The position numbers were made by a program, and so were the translations under genes. A stretch of DNA of 64,000 nt from assembly GCF_002776525.5 (NCBI RefSeq), contig NC_045443.1, positions 39,084,899 to 39,148,898 on the forward strand, read 5' to 3'. Positions 47,770-60,668 of the stretch are shown one piece after another; positions within the stretch are counted from its first letter, which is position 1; each line of letters opens with the position of its first letter. Source of the stretch: Piliocolobus tephrosceles (Eukaryota > Chordata > Mammalia > Primates > Cercopithecidae). A model generated the notes under the pieces. The model was given only the letters and a program-made list of their open reading frames with translations, was not told the origin of the DNA and made no database searches.

Positions 47770-48002
47770 TGATATTCAGTCTTGATCTTGAAGTTTTTTG
47801 ACTTCCTTCAATCATTCCAACAGCCCATTCTCAAAGCCACATTCTGGGCTGTGCCATCTCCTTGAACTCCAATCTGTGATGTTTTTTAAATAAAGATGTA
47901 TCTTAGAAATTCAGTATAAAGTTAATTTTTTAAAAGATTTTTTAAAATCAGCAAATATTTATTTACAATGTTTGCAGTTATGATAAGTGTGGACAAATCT
48001 TA

Positions 48003-48302
48003 CCACTTTATTTATTTATTTTGAGATAGAGTTATGAACTGTCACCCAGGCTGGAGTACAATAGCGCGATCTCGGCTCACTGCAACCTCCGCCTCCTGGG
48101 TTCAGGGGATTCTCCTGCCTCAGTCTCCCGAGTAGCTGGGATTGCAGGAGTGCGCCACTATGCCTGCTAATTTTTGTATTATTAGCAGAGATGGGGTTTT
48201 GCCAAGTTGGCCATGCTGTTCTCAAACTCCTGGCCTCAAATGATCTGCCTGCCTTCGCCTCCCGAAGTGCTGAGATTACAGGCGTGAGCCACCGCACCCA
48301 GG
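48003..48302 (-). mobile_element. AluS
   Basis: TTACCACTTTATTT on both sides (about 48000 and 48303). Confidence 0.92.
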
Positions 48303-48469
48303 CTTACCACTTTATTTTGCATTTACTATGTGTGTTTTTCTTTTATTGTTTTTCTCCCTATTTCATTTTTTGTTAGAGTAGTTAAATCTATTAATCTGAT
48401 TTTTATTTTAACTGTTTAGGGGTTATAGATTCTATTTCTGTTTTAGTAGTAACCAATAAGGTTTTTCTT

Positions 48470-48770
48470 CACAGTTTTATTGAGGTATAATTATATGTTG
48501 TATGATTTACTCATTGTAAGTGGATTATTCTTTGATGATTTTTACTACGTTTATACAGTTGCACAACCATCACTACAATTCACTTTTAGAACTCTTCCAT
48601 TGCCCTCTGAAGTTTCTTTGTGTTCATGTTCAATCTGCCCTCTGCTCAATCTTAAGCACACACTGATTTTCTTTCCATCTCTACAGTTTTGCTTTTTCTA
48701 GAAATTTCACATAAGTGCAGTCATACAATGTATACTCATTTGTATCTAGCTTCTCTCATTTAGCAAAATA
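48470..48770 (-). mobile_element. Old L1M 3' UTR fragment (interrupted by Alu)
   Basis: Similar to the block at 41120-41680 (GCACAACCATCACTACAATT). The continuation after the Alu (49065-49245) again resembles L1 ORF2 end sequence. Confidence 0.5.
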
Positions 48771-49064
48771 ATTTTTTTTTTTTGAGACGAGTTTCGCTGT
48801 TGTTGCCCAGGCTGGAGTGCAATGGTGCAATCTCAGCTTACTGCAACCTCTGCCTCCCCGGTTCAAGCAATTCTCCTGCCTCTGCCTCTAAAGTAGCTGG
48901 GATTACAGGCACATGCCACCACGTCCCGCTAATTTTTTGCATTTTTAGTAGAGACGGGGGTTTCATCATTTTGGTCAGGCTGGTCTCGAACTCCTGACGC
49001 AGTTGGCCCACCTGCCTCGGCCTCCCAAAGTGCTGGGATTACAGGCACGAGCCACACGTCTGGC
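48771..49064 (-). mobile_element. AluS in L1M
   Basis: Reverse full-length Alu splitting L1M sequence. Confidence 0.9.
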
Positions 49065-49248
49065 CTTAGCATAGTCATTTGAGGTTGATCCATGTCATTG
49101 GCTGTATCAGTCATTCACTCCTGTTTATTGCTGAATAGGATTCAGTATGGATATACCGTTCTTGTTTATTCATCAACTAATGGATATTTGGATTTTTTCC
49201 CAATTCCTGGCTATTATGAATAATGTTGCTATGAATGTCACTATAGTT

Positions 49249-49650
49249 TGGATATTTGTCCCCCCAAACTTCATACTGAAATTTTATCCTCAGTGTTAGA
49301 GATGGGGCCTAATGTGCAGAGTTTGGTCACAGGGAAGGATCCCTCATGAATGTCTTGGTGTCATCCTTGTGGTAATGAGCGAGTTCTCATTGTATTAGTT
49401 CCAACAAGAACTGGTTGTTAAAATGAACCTGGCACCGCACCCCACTCCCTCCTCACCCTGCCTTCTCTCTTCCTTATCTCTCTATGTGATCTCTACAGTG
49501 CCAGCTCCCCTTCGCCTTCTACCATGAGTGGAAGTGGCCTGAGGCTTTTGCTGGATGCCCAGTCTTCTAGCCAGCAGAACTGTGAACCAAATAAACTCTT
49601 TTTCTTTATCCAGACTCAGGTTCCTTTATAACAACACTAAATGGTGGTTT
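49249..49650 (+). mobile_element. MST-type MaLR LTR
   Basis: Plus-strand LTR with TATAGTTTGGATATTTGTCC at the start, CCTTCTACCATGAGTGGAAG in the middle and AATAAACTCTTTTTC as the poly-A signal region. Confidence 0.75.
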
Positions 49651-49852
49651 GGTGTTTGATAGGCCTGAGGAATTGAAAGATGAGAACCTATAGCAACTGG
49701 CTGAGGAGGCAGGGCAGAGATGCAAGAGAGATGCTTCTGCTTTGAGAAGTAACTACATTCCCCTCTGACAGAAGCCAAAGGTGCATGACTATCAGGGATG
49801 AGGTGTGGAGCCCTTGGGAGAATTATCAGCCGAGGGTCACTTAAAAAGTGCA

Positions 49853-50158
49853 CCGGGCACAGTGGCTCACATCTGTAATTCCAGCACTTTGGGAGGCCAA
49901 GGTGGGCAGATCACTTGAGGTCAGGAGTTCACGACCAACATGGTGAAACCTCGTCTCTACTGAAAATACAAAAATTAGCCAAGCATGGTGGTGAACACTT
50001 GTAATTCCAGCTACTCGGGAGGCTGAGGCAGGAGGATTGCTTGAACTCGGGAGGTGGAGGTTGCAGTGAGCTGAGATCGCACCACTGCACTCCAGCCTGG
50101 GCGACAGAACAAGACTCTGCCAAATAAAACAAAACAAACAAACAAACAAACAAACAAA
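49853..50158 (+). mobile_element. AluS with (AAAC)n tail
   Basis: Plus-strand Alu with an internal deletion in the left arm. Tail of AAAC units at 50125-50157. Confidence 0.9.
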
Positions 50159-51451
50159 GTGTTCTGGCCTGGGAGGGCTTCTGTCAAAGGTAAAGGAGGT
50201 TCTCCCCCAGCCCCAAGAGATGGTCTGTGTGAGTGGACTGAGAATTTACAGAAGCAGCAATGGCCACTGAGGAAAACGATTTCATCATAGCACAGGCAGT
50301 TGAGTAAACATAAACCTAAGAACCTAAAAACACACCTGCGAGAGAATCTGCTTTAAATACTTGCAAGCTAGAGAGCATACTGTCATCCTAGAGTGGTATC
50401 AGTCACATAAGAACTCTCTGCGCCCCCTTTCCTTTCATCTCTCCTTATGCCTCAACTCTCAAGGGGCCAGAAGCGATGAGTATCAAGCTGAGGGAGAAGA
50501 AACAAAGAGAGAAAAGAAACTCATCACATCTCCTCTTCCAGGTATGGGGGAGGCTGGCCTGAAGTTGATTCTAACTGTAAGAGTGAAGATTTCATTCTAA
50601 ATCAACTTTAGATTATAATTCTTACCGAAAAACTGGAGATGCTAATTTCCATATTCAGACTGTGTTTTGCAACTTAAAGTGAGCATAAAACTGTCTATTT
50701 TCTAAGGGATACCTAAAAAGTCCTTGGGGGCCTCTTGGAGCTCTCAACGGGGCAGCAAAACTACTTTCCTCATTTAATAAATGTGAAGGGATAGTGGTAA
50801 ACCACATAAAGCTAGTTCATCAATTACAACCCTTGGGTTGAGCATGTTAAATAATATGGTTACAATTTCCGTATCTGTTGTTATTTCTAGAGATTTAAAA
50901 ATGGAGGGTGTTACTGCTCATGAGATGTGTTTTTAAAAAAATGAAGGAGATGCTGGAGGATTTAAATAATCCAACCTTTTTACCTCTGAAATCTTATTTT
51001 ACTCTGATTTCTGAAAATGCCTTCCTAATTTTCCAGGATTCTTACCCTTTCACCATTTTTACTTCTTATCTACCAGCCTAATAAATCTGTTTTTCCTCAA
51101 CTTGGACTCAACTTCTTTCTTTTCTATCCAAGATGCTCTAGTGCATTATTTCAACTTACTATCCCATTTCCAGAATTCACTGTATCTCATCCTTGCATTA
51201 ATTCTGCAATCTGCCTTTTCTAGTCTACATGCGGACTGCTGTACAACACTAAAAGAAAAAAATCATTTAATCCCACACCTGGCAAATTCCTAGTCTCCAA
51301 ACTCAGCTGTACTCCTAGTAATTATTTGCAGACATTTATATATATTATTGGATCTGTTCCCTCCTCCATTCACTTTCATAGCTATTGTAATTTTTTCCCA
51401 CTCATTTCAAGCTCTGTGCCCTGAATGAATTTGTACTTCATAGAAAGCACT
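50159..51451. other. No gene seen
   Basis: Unique-looking intronic sequence between two Alus. Confidence 0.45.
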
Positions 51452-51796
51452 GAAGTGGCTGGGCACAGTGGCTCATGCCTATAATCCCAGCACTTTGGGA
51501 GTCTGACACAGGCAGATCGCTTGAGACCAGAAGTTCAAGACCAGCCTGGGCAACATGAAAAAACCCTGTCTCTACAAAAAAAATCCAAAAACCTAGCCTG
51601 GCATAGTCGTGCGTGCCTGTAGTCCAAGCTATTTGGGAGGCTTAGGTGGGAGAATCTTGAGTCTGGGAGGCTGAGGCTGTAGTGATTCATGATTGTGCCT
51701 CTGCACTCCCACCTGGGCAACAGAGCAAGACCCTGTCAAAAAAAAAAAAAAAAAGAAAGAAAGAGAGAAAGAGAGGAAGGGAGGGAGGGAGGGAAG
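51452..51796 (+). mobile_element. AluJ with GA-rich tail
   Basis: Tail passes from A16 into GAAA/GGGA units to 51796. Confidence 0.88.
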
Positions 51797-51934
51797 CAGT
51801 TTTTGTCACCAAGTTCTCTCCTTCTCAGTTCTATCTACAAATGTATTAATATCTCCATCTCCTTCCCTATTCCCTCTTGTCTCGGGTAGAGATTATTTCC
51901 CCCTGGATGAATCTATTCTGTTCACTTGTGTTCT

Positions 51935-52075
51935 GAGTCAGGCTGCAGGCATTACTAGTGGTTCTTATTAAAATGCAGATTTTGATTCAGTAGGTCTAGG
52001 GTGGGGCCTGAGATTGTGCATTTCCAACACATGATGCTGATGCTAGTGGTTCATAGACCACATTTAGAGTAGAAA
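51935..52075. mobile_element. MER5A-like hAT element fragment
   Basis: Contains TTGATTCAGTAGGTCTAGGG and TGATGCTGATGCTAGTGGTT, as in the short hAT-Charlie element MER5A. Confidence 0.65.
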
Positions 52076-52214
52076 GGCTGTTATTTGATATTCCCTTATC
52101 TCCTTTTGCTCTACCAATTATCCTTTCTCCTTGCTTTATTTTCAAATTCTCTAATGGCTTTTCAGGATATAAAATGCTTGAATTTGTCTTATCTTAAAAA
52201 GTCTTTCTCCAAAA

Positions 52215-52872
52215 TAGGAACACTTTTACACTGTTGTTGGGAGTGTGAATTACTTCAACCATTGTGGAAGACAGTGTGGCGATTCCTCAAGGATCTAGAA
52301 CTAGAAATACCAATATTGACCCAGAAATCCCATTACTGGGTATATGCCCAAAGGATTATAAATCATTCTACTATAAAGACACATGCACATGTATGTTTAT
52401 TGCAGCACTATTTACAATAGCAAAGACTTGGAACCAACCCAAATGCCCATCAATGATAGACTGGATAAAGAAAGTGTGGCACATATACACCACAGAACAC
52501 TATGCAGCCATAAAAAAAGAATGAGTTAATGTCCTTTGCAGGGACACGGATGAAGCTGGAAAGCATCATTCTCAGCAAACTAATACAGGAACAGAAAACC
52601 AAACACCACATGTTCTTACTCGTAAGTGGGAGTTGAACAATGAGAACACATGGACACAGGGAAAGGAATGTCACACACTGGGGCCTGTCAGGGGGTGCAG
52701 GGCAAGGGGAAGGAGAGCATTAGGACAAATACCTAATGCATGAGGGGCTTAAAACCTAGATGATGGGATGATGGGTGCAGCAAACCACCATGGCACATGT
52801 ATACCTATGTAACAAACCTCCACATTCTGCACATGCATCTCACAACTTAAAGTATAATTTAAAAAAAAAAAA
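52215..52872 (+). mobile_element. 5'-truncated L1
   Basis: Plus-strand ORF2 C terminus, 3' UTR and poly-A tail. Flanked by AAAAAGTCTTTCTCCAAAA (52196-52214) and AAAAAGCCTTTCTCCAAAA (52873-52891). Confidence 0.93.
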
Positions 52873-53052
52873 AAAAAGCCTTTCTCCAAAACATTTTCTA
52901 AAGTCATCACCCAGTCTCACACCTTACCATTTGGATTAAGTTCCCGCCTCCATTCACTTTCATAGCTGCATTTTCAATTTATCCATTGCTGCATTACAAA
53001 TTACCCTCAAGCTTAGCTGAAAATAAGTTTCTGTAGAACAAGAATCTGGTGT

Positions 53053-53409
53053 CAACTGGGCGCGGGGGCTCACACCTGTAATCCCAGCACTCTGAGAGTC
53101 CAAGGCAGGGGGATCACTTGAAGTCAAAAGGTTGAGACTATTATGGCCAACATAGTGAACCATGTTTCTACCAAAAATACAAAAATCAGCCGGATATGGT
53201 GGTGCATGCCTGTAATCCCAGCTACTCCGAAGCCTGAGGCATGAAAATCATTTGAACCCAGGGGATGGAGGACGTTGCAGTGAGCCAAGATTGCGCCACT
53301 GTACTCCAGCCTGGGCAATGGAATGAGACTGTCTCAAAAAAATAAATAAAATAGAGAATAAATAAATAAAACATGTCTGAAAAGATGGAAGCTGAAAAAA
53401 AAAAAAAAA
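53053..53409 (+). mobile_element. AluS carrying extra 3' sequence
   Basis: Alu body to about 53335, a first A-rich tail, about 25 bp of non-Alu sequence, then a second A-tail (53394-53411). Duplication AAGAATCTGG at about 53040 and 53410 encloses all of it. Confidence 0.85.
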
Positions 53410-53790
53410 AAGAATCTGGGTGTGCCTTAGCTAGGTATTCCACCTTGGAGTCTCTTACAAGACTGCAATCAGGATGTCAGCTGGGGGTAAAGTCATTTCA
53501 AATTTGTCTAAGGGAGGAACCATTTCTGAACTCATTCATCTGGTTGTTGGCAGAACTCAATTCCTTGCAGGTTGTTGAACTGAGGGCCTTAGTTCCCTAT
53601 TGGCTATTAACTGGAATTTTCCATCACTTCTTTGCCATGTGGGTCTCTCTAGGGCAGCTCACAATGTGGCAGCTGGCTTCCATCTGAGTGAGCAGAGACT
53701 GTATGAAAGGGCAAGCAAGATGGAATCTAGTCTTCTGTAACCCTTGGAAGTGACATCCTATCACTTTGCTGTAGTCTATTCGTCTATCCT

Positions 53791-54083
53791 TTTTTCTTTT
53801 TTTGAGACGGAGTCTCGCTCTGTCACCCAGGCTGGAGTGCAGTGACTCGATCTCGGCTCACTGCACCCTCTGCCTCCCGGGTTCACGCCATTCTCCTGCC
53901 TCAGCCTCCTGAGTAGCTGAGACTACAGGTGCCCACCACCACACACAGCTAATTTTTGTATTTTTAGTAGAGACGGGGTTTCACTGTGTTAGCCAGCATG
54001 GTCTCGATCTCCTGATCTCGTGATCTGCCCGCCTCAGCCTCCCAAAGTGCTGGGATTACAGGCGTAAGCCACCGCCCCTGGCC
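53791..54083 (-). mobile_element. AluY-like
   Basis: Reverse Alu with Y-type bases. TGTAGTCTATTC lies on both sides (about 53770 and 54084). Confidence 0.92.
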
Positions 54084-54095
54084 TGTAGTCTATTC

Positions 54096-55299
54096 TTTAG
54101 AACCAAGTCACTAAGTCTAGCCCACACTCAATGGGAGGATATTGCACAAAGGCATGAAAACCAGGTGGCAGGGATCACTGGGAGCCATCCTAAAGGCTGT
54201 CTACCACGCCTTGAAGGCCAGGCCTCTCGAAAAAAATCTACGCTTGCTCTCTCCATTCTGTCAACTTTCTTCACTTTTCTTTTTTCTTTAGCCCAGAGAT
54301 TCAACTTTCCCTAAATAAACACTCCCCACTTTTCAAACCTTTAGATTTGGTTTTCCCCTTTCAACAATTACTAAAGATGCTCTTATTGTCAAATCCAAAA
54401 ATCACTTGTCACTACTCACCTTATTCAACCCTTTACTTAGGTTTCATAACAGCATTCTCTCCTGATTTTATTCCTATTCCTCAGACCAAATCCTTTTCCA
54501 TACTCTTTCCTAGCTCCTCTTAATCTACCCATATTTTAAAAGTTGATTGTTTTTAAGTTCCTATAGTTCTTATTCTTCTTGATCTTTATACAGTATTCTC
54601 ATCTTCACCTACAGCTTCCATTATCACAAATACATTAGAATGCCAAATAATTTTCACTTTTGAGACGTTTGTGGGACAGCCAAAAGTTAGAAACATATTT
54701 CTGACTTCTAGCTGTCCCACAAACGTCTCAAAAGTGAACTCCTCCTTTCTCTCTAATATATTTGTCTTCTTGTTTTTTGTTTCCCAGTTAACAACAACGA
54801 CCTACCCAACTGCCCATGTGGGAAATCAAGATTCATCTCAGAATCTTGACTTTCTGTCACCATCCACATCCAGTGAGGCCCTAGGTCTGGTCACTTTCAT
54901 TCCTTTTGTATTCTAGTCATTCTTCTGCCTCTTCTATCATTTTTTACTCCCTCAGTAATGTCTCCTCCACATTATAAATCCCAGGAGGATGGGGAATGTA
55001 CCTTGTTAACTTCCATAGCCCTGGCACTGACCCAGGTGATAGGGTTCTTGCTAAATATTTCTTGTCTGGCTGCTCAAAACTAAAATTTAGTGCTATGCTA
55101 GTGCTTAGAGGTCCTTAATGATTTCTAATTATTTATCCAAACTCCTTAGTAGCCTGTAAAAGATATTCCATTATTTGAGTATGTAGATGTGCTTGTCCAT
55201 CTAACAGATAGGCCAGAACCCTAAATTTTGTGAGGTCTTCAATCTGCTTTTACATTTTCTCTGTTACTTCCTTCATTGTCCAATTGTCCATTGCCACTT
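54096..55299. other. Unique sequence holding the perfect hairpin
   Basis: No repeat family recognised around the inverted repeat at 54653-54738. Confidence 0.45.
54653..54738. repeat. Perfect 28-bp inverted repeat, 30-bp spacer
   Basis: Left arm 54653-54680, right arm 54711-54738, no mismatch over 28 positions (core GAGACGTTTGTGGGACAGC). The spacer also pairs partly (9 of the next 12 positions), so the RNA or single strand could fold into one long hairpin. Not recognised as a known repeat family. Confidence 0.95.
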
Positions 55300-55601
55300 T
55301 TTTTTTTTTTTTTTTTTTTTGAGATGGAGTCTCACTCTGTCACTCAAGCTAGAGTGCAGTGGTGCAGTCTCGGCTCACTGCAACCTCCACCTCCTGGGTT
55401 CAAGCGATTCTCCTGCCTCAGCCTCCTGAGTAGCTGGGATTGCAGATGTGCACCACCACACCTAGCTAATTTTTGTATTTTTAGTAGAGATGGGGTTTCA
55501 CCATGTTAGACAGGCTGGTCTCGAATTCTTGACTCAAGTGGTCCACCCACTTCAGCCTCCCAAAGTGCTGGGATTACAGGCATGAGCCACTATGCCTGGC
55601 C
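55300..55601 (-). mobile_element. AluS
   Basis: Duplication CCATTGCCACTT / CCACTGCCACTT. Confidence 0.92.
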
Positions 55602-56130
55602 ATCCACTGCCACTTCTTATGCTACCATCGTGCTTGCTACCACCTGCCTTGTCCTCCTTTCAAATCTGTTTCTTCCATGTTACTTCTACAGGCAGGGAAG
55701 ACAGGGACTGACTGGAAATCCAAAGGGCTGTCTTTTCGGCCAAGTTCATGAGCATTAGTGCAGAAATATTACTTCTCATTTATCACAGTGATCCCCCTTA
55801 TTTCCTACTTCTTGGTCATATTATAGAGAAGAGAAGTTGTTGGACCAATGTCTTTTAGACAAGTGAAGTATAATCACATACAGCAATAAAAAAATTATTT
55901 ACGTCAGCTATGGCTATAGTTTCTATGTGGGAGAACTAGACTACACATAAATCAATAACCCAAAACTTAAATCTGAATAAGTTATGAATGACTCTCTCAT
56001 TCATTCCATTTCTCAGTTTATCCCCAGTCCTTTCTTATCCTACTTTCCTATCACTGCAATCTCAAGAATAAAATGGTGGGTGCAGGTCAATGTATATAAC
56101 CGTTAAAGAGAAGACTAGACAAAGTGTAAT

Positions 56131-56265
56131 GCAGCTGGGTGTGGTGGTACATGCCTATAGTCCCAGCTACTAGGGAGGCTGAAGTGTGAGGATCACTTGA
56201 GCCTGGGGGGTCGAGGCTGCAGTGAGCTATGATTCTATCTCAAAAAAAAATAAATAAATAAAAAA
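56131..56265 (+). mobile_element. Alu fragment
   Basis: Right-arm Alu with an internal loss and an (AAAT)n tail. Confidence 0.8.
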
Positions 56266-56367
56266 GAATAAGTATATTGCCTTTACTTTCCTATATAATA
56301 ATATTTAGTGGCAAGATCATGTGAAATCAGTTGGCTGAGTATGTATTTGTCCCTCCTACCCCTGATA

Positions 56368-56447
56368 TTAAGTTTACTGAAGTAGGAATATATTTAAGTA
56401 GATATATCACTTAAGTTTACTGAAGTAGGAATATATTTAAGTAGATA
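56368..56447. repeat. Perfect 37-bp direct repeat, period 43
   Basis: 56368-56404 and 56411-56447 are identical, separated by 6 bp. Confidence 0.95.
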
Positions 56448-56827
56448 GACTTTTTAAAAGGTCTATCACAAGCTACTTGACCCTTCCTGAAATGAAAGCA
56501 AAAACTAAATCCAACGGACAACCCTATCTGCAAGTGAGCTGATGAGCTCTGCTAACATAGGGCAAATAGTTTTTGGAAACATCTTAAGTGACAATATTCT
56601 CAGGAGCTGTCCATTGGCCTAGGTAGATGTGAAGATACAGACACAGGAGAAAAGCAAATAACCAATTAGAATTGGCTGTGAGAGCCTAGTGTGGAAGAAT
56701 GCAACACAAGTAGTTTCCATCGGAACTGAGGCTTGTTTATTCTGCTTATCTGGAGGCAGAACCAATAATCCCAATGATCCCAGAATGATGATAACTGTTT
56801 TTCTACACTTAAAAAGAGCCAATTAAG

Positions 56828-57117
56828 GCTGGTGCAGTGGCTCACGCCTGTAATCCCAGCACTTTGGGAGGCCGAGGCAGGCGGATCTTGTGAGGTCGGG
56901 AGTTCGAGACCAGCCTGACCAACATGGAGAAACCCTGTCTCTACTAAAAATAGAAAATTAGCGGGGGGTGGTGGTGCATGCCTGTAATCCTAGCTACTCA
57001 GGCGGCTGAGGCAGGAGAATCATTTGAACCTGGGAGGTGGAGGTTGCTGTGAGTCGAGATTGCACCATTGCACTCCAGCCTGGGCAACGAGCAAAACTCC
57101 GTCTCAAAAAAAAAGAA
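56828..57117 (+). mobile_element. AluS
   Basis: GAGCCAATTAA at the left, GAAGCCAATTAG at the right. Confidence 0.92.
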
Positions 57118-58273
57118 GCCAATTAGCAGAACCTTTGCAAATGGGCCGATTCCTGCTCTTAGTATCAGAATACAAATAAACCTTTGCTGATTTAATGCTG
57201 GTTTGTCATGTACCTTGAATTGTTTCATATTAGCAGAGACAGATTTACATCCATTCTTATGCTTTCTGGCTCAGTGCCTTTTGCAACCACCTGAATGCAC
57301 TTAAGAGACAGAAAGGTGACGTTCATATTTTGAAAACAAAACCAAGTGACGTGACCTTAGCTTGTGTCAAATGCCATGTCTGCAACCTTTAAAATTAGTG
57401 GAGGAACATCTATAAAGCTTTATGTACCAAAACTGGGGCTGCTACATAGCACATCTTTGTTTGCAACTTGGCTTCTGTCCTTAGCCAATCTCTGATTCTG
57501 CTTTTGCTTTATTTTACTAGGTCTCATTGACCTGCTTGTACCCTCCTCTGTATCTGGTTTCAACATTTGTCCTGCTTTTGTTTTGGCTCTTCCATAACGG
57601 TCTGCAGAGACTTTGATTCATCATGTAGCACAAGATAAGGGGAGCTACGTTAGAATACTGTCGGCTGGTTTATCAGCCCCTCTGACCTCCCATCTTCTAA
57701 AAATGATTTTATTTGTAGTCTTGTTAGTTGAAGCTGGCTGACAACCTTGTATTATGACCTTTAAGTAAGAATCTTGCTATGGGATTGGATAGAAAGTAAT
57801 GTTTCTTCACTCAGTTCCCATCCTTCACATTTTTTACCATGAACGCTGAATACCCATGGAAGATAGTATTTAATTCACTAAACGAATGCAAGCTGAAGCA
57901 GCCTTTTTGAAATAATTTGAAGTTGTTATTTCACAAAAACAAATGTGGAATGATAGACCCATTAATTAAAAGACAGAAATTCAGGAGAAAAAAGTCTCAA
58001 TATTTTTTCTACAAGTAATTAATGACACCATATGTGAAGCTAAGTGATTTCTATAATTTGCAGATTTGGTCTCAGCTAAGAGCTAAAACTGTTCATAGCA
58101 GCACTAAGGAGACCTGTACCCTTACAGGGAAATTATAAAATTTCATATATTTTAACTCTTTCATTACTGCCAACATTCAGCACAGTTTTTTGCCAGTGTT
58201 AATTTCAATGTGTTTGTTGTGGCATTATTAAAGCAGTCACAACAGAGCCTAGCACATAATATATGCTTTTGCA
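57118..58273. other. No gene or clear repeat seen
   Basis: Repeat-poor stretch of 1.15 kb, one of the longest in the right half. Confidence 0.45.
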
Positions 58274-58565
58274 ATTTTTTTTTGAGGTGGAGTCTCACTC
58301 TGTCACCCAGGCTGGAAACAATGGGGCAATCTCAGCTCACTGCAAACTCCGCTTCCCAGATTCAAGTGATTCTCATACCTCAGCCTCCTGAGTAGCTGGG
58401 ATTACAGGCATCTGACAGCATGCCTGACTAATTTTTGTATGTTTAGTAGAGATGAGGTTTTCACCATGTTGGCCAGGCTGGTCTCGAACACCTGACTGCA
58501 AATGATCTGCTTGCCTCAGCCTCCCAAAAAGCTGGGATTATAGGCATGAACCACTGCACCCAGAC
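58274..58565 (-). mobile_element. AluS (first of a reverse pair)
   Basis: TGCAATTTTTT on both sides (about 58270 and 58566). Confidence 0.9.
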
Positions 58566-58862
58566 TGCAATTTTTTTTGAGACTGGGTCGCGCTTTGTTG
58601 CCCAGGCTGGAGTGCAATGGCACTGTCATGACTCACTGCATCCTCAACCTCCCAGGGTCAGTTGATCCTCCTACCTCAGCCTCCTGAGTAGCTGGAACTA
58701 CAGGTGCACACCACCACACTTGGCTAAATTTTTAAATTTTTTGTAGAGATGGGATCTCACTATGTTGCCCAGGCTGGTCTCAAACTCCTGGGCTCAAGTG
58801 ATCCTCTTACCTTGGCTTCCCTCAGTGCTGGGATTGCAGACATGAACCACAGCACCTGGCTG
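58566..58862 (-). mobile_element. AluJ (second of a reverse pair)
   Basis: Adjoins the preceding Alu through its T-rich tail. Confidence 0.88.
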
Positions 58863-60363
58863 ATCTTTGCTATTATATATTAAAATTATAAAAATGGATT
58901 AGCATCAAGATGGTGCTGAATGGTATTTGGCCAGGAATGTCTGAATTAGTCTTGGGCCTGTCACTCCTTTCTGTGACAGTGTTGAGGAAGCTATTGCACA
59001 ATGGGGCAAATCAAGACAAAGTCATATTTCATTGCTAGCTGTATCTTTGGCTCCAAACCTTAATGCAAAACTCCAGAGAGCTGGTCCAGAAGAAGTGTAG
59101 AATTCCACTTCCTTAGGTTGGAGGCTACAAACGCCAATACCCAAAGCAAGTCAAATGGCACATCTAGTCTCTCCTTCCTGCCTCATCACCTCATTCACCC
59201 TCAAGTTTTGAAATTTGCCTTTCCACTGGTATGAAAAGAACATCTGCCAGATCGAGAGAATAAGGGACATATACGAGCAAAAAGTTGTTCATTGAACATA
59301 AAGGCATCTATCCCAGACCTTCCTGTGTCAGGGCAAGACACTAGGTTTGTGTGGGAAAAAAAAAAAAAGAGAGAGAGAGAGAACAGAGAAAAGGGAAGTG
59401 GTTTAGACTTATACCAAGTCCTAAGTGTTCCTTCCATATCCACATGGGTACAGAATTGAAAAGAAGGGAAAGACCCAAAGTCAGTTTTGAAAATATAGCA
59501 CTAGCTGTTATTGCCATACCAGTCTTCTTAGGGCATTTGATAAACGGCCATGCACCAAGCTGCTAGCTGCAGATCATGCAATGTTCATTAACCAAACCAA
59601 ATCAAACCATAGAAAACTGCTCCTTGCAGATTGAGTCAAAGGACAAAGGAATAGAACAAAGAGTACTACCTTTGCCCATGGGCAACAACTGTCTTCCAAG
59701 ATTGTGAAGCTGATTGACAATAATGTATGTAATGTACATGGCACGTAGTAGGCTCTCAAATTGGTTATTTTTCTTTGTTTTGCTATTATTATGAAAGAAA
59801 AATCTGTATGCTAGACACAGAAATGTATAAAATTGAATGAAAAGTGAAATTTATTTAGTGCTTGATATAATAATTTTATCTCCCAGAACTGTAGCAAAAA
59901 GTGATTGACTACTTAGAACTTAAAATTTTAAGAGTGATTTTAAACTGTTTTCTCTGAAATTGGTGGCTACGGGTGGTCAAATACAGTACTTGGGGATAGA
60001 TTTAAGAAACTTAAAATGAATACATAGTTTGACAGTTATGTTCCATGTAGAATGAAGTCATATTTAGAATTTGACTGGGATGTTAGCCAAAGAAATTTGC
60101 TATAGTTTCATGAGATAAAATTATAGCATGAATCATCATCTCTCTAGCCTCTTCAAGTAAAGATTTTTTCCAAAGGATATTTTAAAGACAAACATAGTTC
60201 ATAATTTGATGTATATGTGTTTCTGCAATTTGAGTCTTTGATTTCAAGTGGTATGGTAGAGAGAACATACCTTATCTAAAGCACATTTTTGGGCTTATCA
60301 GATGAGAACTAAGTGAAGGCATGCAAATACATATATATATATATTTTTTTCTATTTAAAAGGA
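58863..60363. other. No gene or clear repeat seen
   Basis: Repeat-poor stretch of 1.5 kb with one GA-rich run at about 59367-59390. Confidence 0.45.
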
Positions 60364-60668
60364 GACAGGCCAGACATGGTGGCTTATGCCTGTAATTGCA
60401 GCACTTTAGGAGGCCAAGGCTGGAGGATTGATTGAAGCCACGGGTTCAAGACCAGCTGTGGCAACTTAGCCAGACTCCCATCTCTATATTAAAAAAAAAA
60501 AAAAAAATCAGTTGGGCATGGTGGCACATGCCTGTAGTCCCAGCTATTTGGGAGCCTGAGGCAAAAGCATCACTTGAGCCCAGGAGTCCAAGGCTGCAGT
60601 GAGCTATGATTGCACTCCAGCCTGGGTAACAAAGCAAGACTCTGACTCAAAATGAATAAATAAATACA
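60364..60668 (+). mobile_element. AluJ
   Basis: Plus-strand, diverged, with an A17 middle linker and (AAAT)n tail. Confidence 0.88.

Noticed and set aside
53373..53687. 104-codon frame right of an Alu
   Set aside because: Starts within the Alu tail; no domain or splice context.
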